DNA from: Rathayibacter sp. Leaf185
GTDB taxonomy: Bacteria > Actinomycetota > Actinomycetes > Actinomycetales > Microbacteriaceae
Length of the DNA: 64,000 nt
Assembly: GCF_001423885.1 (NCBI RefSeq)
Contig: NZ_LMPP01000004.1
Span: 186,001-250,000 of the forward strand
Direction: 5' to 3'
Part shown: one piece after another, positions 56,679 through 64,000 of the stretch
Layout: each line of letters begins with the position of its first letter
How positions within the stretch are numbered: the stretch's first letter is position 1
Notes under the pieces: generated by a model
Told to the model about the DNA's origin: nothing
The model's database searches: none
What the model saw: the letters and a program-made list of their open reading frames with translations, nothing else
Translations under genes and position numbers: made by a program

Positions 56679-56688
56679 GATGCCCGGA

Positions 56689-56694
56689 ATTCTA
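56689..56694 (-). promoter_or_regulatory. -10 element of ffh
   Basis: TAGAAT lies 10 bases before the ffh ATG, giving a leader of only a few bases. No ribosome site is seen. Confidence 0.5.
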
Positions 56695-56765
56695 CCGGAG
56701 GCGCGGAGGGGGTCTGTCGGCACGCCCCACCCATCGATTAACTGGACCGAGTGCAAGAACGCGAA

Positions 56766-56771
56766 TAGTGT
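56766..56771 (+). promoter_or_regulatory. -10 element of lipB, leaderless spacing
   Basis: TAGTGT, 6 bases, then the GTG start of lipB. Confidence 0.6.
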
Positions 56772-56777
56772 GGCGGC

Positions 56778-57446
56778 GTGATCGAGACACTCGTGGCGGG
56801 CGACTCCGCAGAACCACTGGACTACCGCGACGGCTGGGAGCTGCAGCGCCGCCTCCATGCCGAGATCGTCGCCGGATCGCGCCCGAGCACGCTGGTGCTG
56901 TGCGAGCACGCCTCCGTCTACACGGCGGGCAAGCGCGCGGAGGCGCACGAGCGGCCGGACGACGGCTCCCCCGTCGTCGACGTCGACCGCGGCGGGCGCC
57001 TCACCTGGCACGGACCGGGCCAGCTCGTCGGATATCCGCTGGTGCGGCTGCGGGAGCCGGTCGACGTGGTCGCCTACGTCCGCTCGCTCGAGGGGGTGCT
57101 GATCGCGGTGCTCGCCGACCTGGGCGTCGAGGGCGTGCGGGTCGACGGGCGCTCGGGCGTCTGGATCCGCCGCGGCCTCGGAGCCGACAAGATCGCCGCG
57201 ATCGGGATCCGCGTCGCGAGCGGGGTCACCATGCACGGCTTCGCGCTGAACGTGTCGAACAGCCTCGAGCCCTACGCGCGCATCGTCGCCTGCGGCATCG
57301 CCGACGCGGGGGTGACGACGATCGAGCGCGAGCTCGGACGCGCGCCGTCGATGGCCGTGGTGCGCGCTCGAGTGATGGCCAGGCTCTCGGAGGCGGCACC
57401 CGCCTTCGCGGCGCCGTCCACCGCCTCCGCGGAGGTCGCCGCATGA
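56778..57446 (+). CDS. lipB: Octanoyl-[acyl carrier protein]:protein N-octanoyltransferase LipB
   Basis: Transfers octanoate from ACP to lipoyl domains. 222 aa. [17 protein letters not shown] near residue 73, [20 protein letters not shown] with the catalytic lysine near 135, [16 protein letters not shown], and [12 protein letters not shown] with the catalytic cysteine. GTG start. Overlaps lipA by 4 bases. Confidence 0.95.
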   Translation: MIETLVAGDSAEPLDYRDGWELQRRLHAEIVAGSRPSTLVLCEHASVYTAGKRAEAHERPDDGSPVVDVDRGGRLTWHGPGQLVGYPLVRLREPVDVVAYVRSLEGVLIAVLADLGVEGVRVDGRSGVWIRRGLGADKIAAIGIRVASGVTMHGFALNVSNSLEPYARIVACGIADAGVTTIERELGRAPSMAVVRARVMARLSEAAPAFAAPSTASAEVAA

Positions 57447-58429
57447 GCGCCGACACCGGCGGCCGCAAGCTGCTGCGCCTCGAGGTCCGCAACGCCGAGA
57501 CGCCGATCGAGCGCAAGCCGCCGTGGATCCGCACCACGGCGACCATGGGCCCGGAGTACCGGCAGCTGCAGGCGCTCGTGAAGAGCGAGGAGCTGCACAC
57601 GGTCTGCCAGGAGGCGGGCTGCCCCAACATCTTCGAGTGCTGGGAGGACCGCGAGGCGACGTTCCTCATCGGCGGCGCGCAGTGCACGCGGCGCTGCGAC
57701 TTCTGCCAGATCGACACCGGGAAGCCGGCCGACTACGACGCCGACGAGCCGCGGCGCGTCGGCGAGTCTGTGGCGCGGATGAACCTCCGGTACGCGACCG
57801 TCACCGGCGTGGCCCGCGACGATCTGCCGGACGAGGGCTCGTGGCTCTACGCCGAGACGATCCGGCAGATCCATGCGCAGTCGCCCGGCACGGGCGTCGA
57901 GATCCTGGTGCCCGACTTCACGGGGCATGCCGAGCACCTGCAGCGGGTGTTCGACGCGCGGCCGGAGGTGTTCGCGCACAACGTCGAGACGGTCCCGCGG
58001 ATCTTCAAGCGGATCAGGCCGGCATTCCGCTATGAGCGCTCGCTCGACGTGCTGACGCAGGGGCGCGAGGCGGGGCTGATCACGAAGTCGAACCTCATCC
58101 TCGGCATGGGCGAGGAGCGCGAGGAGATCTCGCAGGCGCTGCAGGATCTGCACGACGCCGGGACCGACATCATCACGATCACGCAGTACCTGCGGCCGAC
58201 GCCGCGGCACCTCCCGGTCGACCGCTGGGTGCACCCGGAGGAGTTCGTCGCGATCAAGGAGGAGGCGGAGGACATCGGGTTCCTCGGCGTGCTCTCGGGA
58301 CCGCTCGTGCGCTCCTCCTACCGCGCGGGGCGGCTGTGGGCGCGCTCGATGGAGTCGAAGGGGCTGCCCGTGCCGGAGCACCTGCAGCACCTGGCCGATG
58401 CGGCGCTCGGATTCGCGCAGGCGGTCTGA
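57443..58429 (+). CDS. lipA: Lipoyl synthase LipA
   Basis: Radical-SAM enzyme inserting two sulfurs into octanoyl groups. 328 aa. The auxiliary cluster binds C55, C60 and C66 ([12 protein letters not shown]); the SAM cluster binds C81, C85 and C88 (CTRRCDFC). The C-terminal RSSYRAG serine motif is present. Length is normal. Forms the lipB-lipA operon. Confidence 0.96.
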   Translation: MSADTGGRKLLRLEVRNAETPIERKPPWIRTTATMGPEYRQLQALVKSEELHTVCQEAGCPNIFECWEDREATFLIGGAQCTRRCDFCQIDTGKPADYDADEPRRVGESVARMNLRYATVTGVARDDLPDEGSWLYAETIRQIHAQSPGTGVEILVPDFTGHAEHLQRVFDARPEVFAHNVETVPRIFKRIRPAFRYERSLDVLTQGREAGLITKSNLILGMGEEREEISQALQDLHDAGTDIITITQYLRPTPRHLPVDRWVHPEEFVAIKEEAEDIGFLGVLSGPLVRSSYRAGRLWARSMESKGLPVPEHLQHLADAALGFAQAV

Positions 58430-58436
58430 CGCGGCC

Positions 58437-58499
58437 CCGCGAGATGCCACTCCGGTACGCCTCGTCCGGCGTGTCGCGTACTGAGGTGGCATCTCGCGG
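58437..58499. repeat. Long imperfect palindrome between lipA and ftsY
   Basis: Arms CCGCGAGATGCCAC and GTGGCATCTCGCGG are perfect complements. They continue with partial pairing (CGGTACG/CGTACTG) around a ~17-base centre. It lies between convergent genes, where it could terminate both. It is a different family from the 19-bp units. Confidence 0.7.
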
Positions 58500-58522
58500 C
58501 GGCGCCCACCGCCGGCAGCGCG

Positions 58523-59398
<876 letters not shown>

Positions 59399-59404
59399 GG
59401 GTCA

Positions 59405-59410
59405 AGGGTA
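59405..59410 (-). promoter_or_regulatory. -10 element of ftsY, leaderless spacing
   Basis: TACCCT, 6 bases, then ATG on the minus strand. The hexamer is identical to the one before the antiporter gene. Confidence 0.6.
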
Positions 59411-59511
59411 CCGGCGCGCGAGGTGGGACTCTCTGGCGCGGGGCGGTGCGATCTGCAGGTGATGGCGGCGTCGCGGTCATGACCACGCGGACGAACGCGC
59501 TCTCCGGCTCC

Positions 59512-59587
59512 GAACTCCTGCTGACCGCACGAACTCCTGCTGACCGCACGAACTCCTGCGAACCGCACAGGGGCCTGCAGACCGCAC
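59512..59587. repeat. Four tandem 19-bp units, variant family
   Basis: Units at 59512, 59531, 59550 and 59569. The first two are identical, GAACTCCTGCTGACCGCAC; the third differs at two positions and the fourth at about five. The period equals that of the arrays at 29749 and 47401, and both share a CGCA-N-GAAC core when rotated. No inverted units were found here. It lies between smc and ftsY. Confidence 0.8.
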
Positions 59588-59597
59588 CCGCGGCAGG

Positions 59598-62500
59598 TCA
59601 GACCGCCGGGGCCTCCACGCGCTGGCCGACGACGGCGGAGACGCCGTCCTGGCGCATCGAGACGCCGTAGAGGGCGTCCGCGATCTCCATGGTGCGCTTC
59701 TGGTGCGTGATCACGATCAACTGGCTCGAGGTCCGCAGGTCCTGGAAGATGCTCAGGAGGCGCCCCAGGTTGGCATCGTCGAGGGCCGCCTCGACCTCGT
59801 CCATGATGTAGAACGGGCTCGGTCGCGACTTGAAGATCGCGACCATGAAGGCGACGGCGGCCAGTGAGCGCTCGCCTCCCGAGAGCAGCGAGAGCCGCTC
59901 GATCTTCTTCCCGGCCGGGCGCACGGCCACCTCGATGCCGGTGGTGAGCAGGTTGTCGGGATCGGTGAGGCGGATGCTGCCGGTGCCGCCCGGGAAGAGC
60001 ACCGGGAACACGTCGGCGAACGCGGCCTGGGTGTCGTCGAAGGCCGACGCGAACACCGTCTGCATGGTCTCGTCGAGCTCCTCGATGATCGTCATCAGGT
60101 CGCGACGCGTGTTCGTCAGGTCGGTCAGCTGCTCGGTGAGGAACACGTGGCGCTGCTCGAGTGCCGCGAACTCCTCGAGCGCGAGCGGGTTCACCCGGCC
60201 GAGCTGGCCGAGCTGCTTCTCGGCCTTGTCGAGGCGCCGGCGCTGCTCCTCGCGCACGAACGGGCGGTCGGGGGCGTCGGAGTCGGTCTCATCGGGCACG
60301 CCGACCTCGGGTCCGTACTCGGCCACCAGCACGTCCTCGACGAGTCCGAGCTCGGATCCCGCGCGCTCGAGCAGACCGGAGAGCTGCAGCCGCTTCTCGT
60401 AGATCTGCAGCTCGAGTCCGTGCACGCTCTCGGTCACCGACTGGAGTCGGTCGCGGAGCGCGGCCTCCTCGCGCCGGAGCAGCTGGAGCTCGGCGTTCTG
60501 CTGCGATCGCGCCGCCTCGGCCTGCACCAGCTCGGCGCGCGCCTGCTGCACCGAGCGGTCGACGGAGGCGAGGACCGCGGGGATCGCTCCGGTGACCTCG
60601 GCCGCGGCGTCGTGCTGGCGCCTCCGGATGACCGCGCGGCGGGCCGCCTCGTCGGCGGCGGCGCGGTCGGCGGCGAGCTGGCGGGCGAGCGCCTCGCCGC
60701 GGGACTGCTCGGCGCGGACCCGCTCCTTGGCGGTCTCGACTCCCAGCCGTGCCTCGATCTCGCGCTCGCGCGCCGCGTCGACCTCGCCCTGCAGACCGTC
60801 TCGCCCGCTCACGTCGAGGATCGGCCGCGGTCGCGAGCGCGCGGTGTCGAGCTCGCTCTTGGCCCTGTATGCCGCCTGCTCCGCGTCACCGACCCGCTCG
60901 GAGGCGATGCTCAGAGCCTTCTCGCCGCGCCCGTGCTCGGCGACGGCGGCCTCGAGCTGCGCACGCACGCGGCCGAGGCGCTCGGTGTGGGCGGCGCGGG
61001 CGGCGTCGTGCTCGCGGAGGGCGGCCAGGGCGAGGCGCGACTGCTCCTTCGCGGCCTTCAGGGCGCCGGTCTGCTCGGCGAGCTCGAAGCGGAGGCGGTC
61101 GATGCTCCCCTCGATCTCCTCCAGCCGGCTCGCGGCGGTGTCGCGCTCGGAGACGAGCTCGAGGCGGCTGCGCTGGCCGCCGGCGCCTCCGCTGAGCACG
61201 ACGTCCGAGACAGAGGCTCCGTCGCGGGTGACCACGGTGACCGGGTGCACGCTCCCGGCGAAGGCGGGCCACAGCCTCCGCGCCGCGGCGAGATCGTCGA
61301 CGACGACGATCTGCTCGAGGAGGGCGCGGACCCCCGCGGGCCCGGTGACGAGATCGCCGGCGCGAACGGCCCCCTCCGGCACGTCGAGGGTGAGAGGGGG
61401 ACGCGCCGCGTCGGCGACGAGCAGCTCGACCCGGCCGAGCTCGCGGCGGACCGCCTCGTCGAGGGCCGCCTCCGCGTGCGCGACGGTATCGGTGAGGACG
61501 GCGTCGGCGGCGACGCCCAGCGCTGCGGCGATGGCGGCCTCGTAGCCGGAGCGCACCTGGATCCGCTCGGCGACGCGGCCGCGGACGCCGTCGAGGCGGG
61601 TCGCGATCAGCTCGGCCGAGCCGTCGGAGTTGTCGAGGGCGAGGGAGAGGGCGCTCGTGCGGGCGGCGAGGCCGTCGCGTTCGCGCTCGAGGGCGTGCAG
61701 GTCCTCGCGGAGGCGCTCGATCTCGCCCTCTGCCTCGAACACCGAGGACTGTGCGAGCTCGTAGCCCTCGTCGAGAGTGCCGTCGGTGCCGCCGCCCGCC
61801 TCGCCGATCTCGTCCTCGAGGGAGTCGAGCTGACGCTGGGCCGCCTCGCGTCGCTGCACTGCGGAGTCGAGCGTGTTCTGCGCGCGCAGCACCTCGCCGC
61901 GCACGGCCGCGAGGCGGGATGCCGCGGTGTCGGCCTGGCCGGTGAGCTTCGATATCTCGAGGTCGTGCCGCGAGACCAGCGCGGACTGCGCGGCGATCTC
62001 GTCGTCGACGGCGTCGAGCGTGCGACGGGCCGCGAGCGTCGCCTGCTGCGCGGCGGCCCAGGCGGCCTCGGCGTCGAGCACTCCCTGCCGGAGGCGCTCG
62101 AGCTCGTCACGCGCCTCCTCGATCAGCTGCGGCGTGACGCGCGGCTGAGCCTGCGGCTGCTCCGACTCGAGCTCGAGCAGGGCGAGGCGCTGCCCGGCCA
62201 GCGCCGACAGGTTGCGCAGCCGCTCCTGCACCGACTCGAGCTCGAAGGTCGTGCGCCGGGCGTCGTCGACCGCGTCGCCGACCATCTCGGACTCGATGCG
62301 CGCCATCCGCAGAGTCGACTGCTCGAGCTTCTCCTGCAGCACGATCCGCTCGCTGTGCCGCTCGCTCTCGGACCGGGCGAAGCCGTCGAGGGCGGTGCGG
62401 AGGGTCACCACGTCGTCGGCGAGCAGGCGCGCCCGCGCGTCGCGCACGACCGCGGCGATCGTCTGGGCCTGACGTGCGACCTCGGCCTGGCGGCCGAGCG

Positions 62501-63110
62501 GCTTGAGCTGGCGCCTGATCTCGCCCGCGAGGTCGGAGAGGCGGGTGAGGTTGGCCTGCATCGCGTCGAGCTTGCGGAGGGTCTTCTCCTTGCGGCGGCG
62601 GTGCTTGAGGATGCCGGCGGCCTCCTCGATGAAGCCGCGGCGCTCCTCCGGAGTAGCGTGCAGGACCGCGTCGAGCTGCCCCTGGCCGACGATCACGTGC
62701 ATCTCGCGGCCGAGACCGGAGTCGCTCAGCAGCTCCTGCACATCGAGCAGCCGGCAGGAGCGGCCGTTGATCGCGTACTCGCTGCCTCCGTTGCGGAACA
62801 GCGTGCGGGTGATCGTCACCTCGGTGTACTCGATCGGCAGAGCGCCGTCTGTGTTGTCGATGGTGAGCGCGACCTCGGCACGACCGAGGGGGCCGCGGGT
62901 GGAGGTGCCCGCGAAGATGACGTCCTCCATCTTGCCGCCGCGGAGGGTCTTGGCGCCCTGCTCCCCCATTACCCAGGCGAGCGCGTCGACGACGTTGCTC
63001 TTGCCCGAGCCGTTGGGGCCGACGACGCAGGTGACGCCGGGCTCGAAGGCGAACGTGGTCGGCTGAGCGAAGGACTTGAACCCCTTGAGGGTCAGGCTCT
63101 TCAGATACAC
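59598..63110 (-). CDS. smc: Chromosome segregation protein SMC
   Basis: Condensin ATPase with ScpA/ScpB. 1170 aa from the GTG at 63110. Walker A GPNGSGKSN (31-39), two long coiled-coil arms, a hinge with conserved glycines around residues 505-640, the ABC signature LLSGGERSLAA and Walker B FYIMDEVEAALDD near the C-terminus. A TACCGT hexamer at about 63150 may be the -10. smc-ftsY order is conserved. Confidence 0.96.
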   Translation of the reverse strand: MYLKSLTLKGFKSFAQPTTFAFEPGVTCVVGPNGSGKSNVVDALAWVMGEQGAKTLRGGKMEDVIFAGTSTRGPLGRAEVALTIDNTDGALPIEYTEVTITRTLFRNGGSEYAINGRSCRLLDVQELLSDSGLGREMHVIVGQGQLDAVLHATPEERRGFIEEAAGILKHRRRKEKTLRKLDAMQANLTRLSDLAGEIRRQLKPLGRQAEVARQAQTIAAVVRDARARLLADDVVTLRTALDGFARSESERHSERIVLQEKLEQSTLRMARIESEMVGDAVDDARRTTFELESVQERLRNLSALAGQRLALLELESEQPQAQPRVTPQLIEEARDELERLRQGVLDAEAAWAAAQQATLAARRTLDAVDDEIAAQSALVSRHDLEISKLTGQADTAASRLAAVRGEVLRAQNTLDSAVQRREAAQRQLDSLEDEIGEAGGGTDGTLDEGYELAQSSVFEAEGEIERLREDLHALERERDGLAARTSALSLALDNSDGSAELIATRLDGVRGRVAERIQVRSGYEAAIAAALGVAADAVLTDTVAHAEAALDEAVRRELGRVELLVADAARPPLTLDVPEGAVRAGDLVTGPAGVRALLEQIVVVDDLAAARRLWPAFAGSVHPVTVVTRDGASVSDVVLSGGAGGQRSRLELVSERDTAASRLEEIEGSIDRLRFELAEQTGALKAAKEQSRLALAALREHDAARAAHTERLGRVRAQLEAAVAEHGRGEKALSIASERVGDAEQAAYRAKSELDTARSRPRPILDVSGRDGLQGEVDAAREREIEARLGVETAKERVRAEQSRGEALARQLAADRAAADEAARRAVIRRRQHDAAAEVTGAIPAVLASVDRSVQQARAELVQAEAARSQQNAELQLLRREEAALRDRLQSVTESVHGLELQIYEKRLQLSGLLERAGSELGLVEDVLVAEYGPEVGVPDETDSDAPDRPFVREEQRRRLDKAEKQLGQLGRVNPLALEEFAALEQRHVFLTEQLTDLTNTRRDLMTIIEELDETMQTVFASAFDDTQAAFADVFPVLFPGGTGSIRLTDPDNLLTTGIEVAVRPAGKKIERLSLLSGGERSLAAVAFMVAIFKSRPSPFYIMDEVEAALDDANLGRLLSIFQDLRTSSQLIVITHQKRTMEIADALYGVSMRQDGVSAVVGQRVEAPAV

Positions 63111-63360
63111 CTGCGCCCGCCTCGCTCCCGTTCGAAAACGATCCCCACGGTACTCGATGGGCCGCTCGGGCCCGGGAGGCGGGTGCTGAGCGCCGTCGCG
63201 CCGGGCAGTCGGCAGGGCCGCCGCCGCGCACGCAGCGGGGATCGGTCCTGCAGAGGAGCGCGGGTGCGACGATTGTCCTCGACGAGGCCGCGCCGCAGCT
63301 CGCGCCGGCCGACCGCCACTGGTCCGTCGCCGGTGACCGCCCGACCGCAGAGGTGACCCG

Positions 63361-64000
63361 ATGCCCACACTGATCCGCGACGTCACCATCGTCGACGCGC
63401 ACGGAACCGACGACAGCGCCTGGGTTCTGCTGGACGAGGGCACGATCCTCGAGCGCGGAGCGGGCGATCCGCCCCCGGCGGACGGCGCCACGGTGGTGGA
63501 GGGTCGTGGCCGCTACCTCGTCCCGGGGTTCATCGATCTGCACGTGCACGGCGGTGGCGGGCACAGCAACGAGGGCGGCGGCGACGCACTCCTGGCGGCC
63601 CTCGCCTCCCACCACCGGCACGGGACGACGCGGGCGGTGGCCAGCTTCGTCGCCGCCCCCGCGGCCGAGATCATCGAGCACCTGCGCGCGGCGGCGGAGG
63701 CGGCCCGCAGCACTCCGCTCCTGCTCGGGAGCCACCTGGAGGGCCCGTTCCTCGCCGAGGAGCGGACCGGCGCGCATGATCCGCGCCACCTCCGCGACCC
63801 CGACGCCGACGAGGTCCGGGCGCTCCTCGATGCGGCGGCGGGCACCCTCCGCCAGGTCACCCTCGACCCGCGGCGCGCGGGAGCGGAGGCGGCCCTCGGG
63901 TCGTTCACCGCCGCCGGAGTCGTCGTCGCCGTCGGTCACACCGAGGCCGACTACCGCGAGGCGCTCGACGCCTTCGGCGCGGGCGCGACCCTCCTGACGC
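63361..64000 (+). CDS. nagA: N-acetylglucosamine-6-phosphate deacetylase NagA, N-terminal part (runs off the window)
   Basis: Deacetylates GlcNAc-6-phosphate in amino-sugar use and wall recycling. About 213 residues are visible from ATG 63361. LVPGFIDLHVHGGGG carries the metal-binding HxH (H61, H63), SHLEGPFLA the metal-ligand glutamate near 130, and VAVGHTEADY a further metal-binding histidine. The gene is divergent from smc; the intervening 250 bases show no other gene. Confidence 0.92.
   Translation, partial: MPTLIRDVTIVDAHGTDDSAWVLLDEGTILERGAGDPPPADGATVVEGRGRYLVPGFIDLHVHGGGGHSNEGGGDALLAALASHHRHGTTRAVASFVAAPAAEIIEHLRAAAEAARSTPLLLGSHLEGPFLAEERTGAHDPRHLRDPDADEVRALLDAAAGTLRQVTLDPRRAGAEAALGSFTAAGVVVAVGHTEADYREALDAFGAGATLLT

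Noticed and set aside
59512-59587. CRISPR array
   Set aside because: A 19-bp direct tandem repeat with no spacer sequence.
60147-63356. Long plus-strand frame over smc
   Set aside because: Antisense shadow of smc, with no domain-like sequence and strongly biased composition.

Overview
The window is high-GC DNA (roughly 70% G+C by eye) from an actinobacterium, most probably a member of the Microbacteriaceae. The evidence is the GlgE-type glycogen pathway, the DUF2469 gene beside rnhB, many GTG starts, and the conserved blocks cdsA-frr-pyrH-tsf-rpsB, yraN-DUF2469-rnhB-lepB-rplS and rpsP-khpA-rimM-trmD. At least ten genes have a -10 hexamer (TANNNT, or CAGAAT once) 6-7 bases before the start codon, which suggests widespread leaderless transcription.

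Layout. 1-3.1 kb: ligA (cut by the window edge), mnmA and a cysteine desulfurase, a sulfur-relay and DNA-ligase block. 3.1-16.1 kb: alpha-glucan metabolism (glgX, glgP, glgE, glgB) with a Cys-tRNA deacylase and a large secreted RCC1/Ig-like repeat protein between them. 16.1-25 kb: a co-chaperone-type thioredoxin, a multi-domain membrane protein, two DivIVA-like proteins, a hydrolase, a CPA1 antiporter and a secreted lysozyme-fold protein. 25-29.5 kb: cdsA, frr, pyrH, tsf and rpsB on the minus strand. 29.7-33.9 kb: a phased 19-bp repeat array, a sugar porter, an M23-like protein, xerC and a metallophosphoesterase.

34-42.2 kb is a visibly AT-richer accessory island. It holds a single-polypeptide restriction-modification enzyme, small zinc-ribbon and unknown genes, decayed phage-like genes (a small-terminase-like gene, a transglycosylase, a zinc ribbon), a protein with an HEPN-like R-x4-H motif, and a 100-aa gene under a near-consensus LexA (SOS) box. 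Its right end lies inside comM. Only the N-terminal domain of comM remains, fused in frame to island sequence, and no dprA is visible, so the DNA-uptake-processing genes expected here appear to have been replaced.

42.8-64 kb returns to core genes: yraN, DUF2469, rnhB, lepB, rplS, map, a MerR regulator with two membrane genes, trmD-rimM-khpA-rpsP, a GCS2-type ligase, an SGNH lipoprotein, an LLM oxidoreductase, a META lipoprotein, ffh, lipB-lipA, ftsY, smc, and the start of nagA. Intergenic repeats recur, notably a family of exactly phased 19-bp units at 29.8 and 47.4 kb, with a related array at 59.5 kb.
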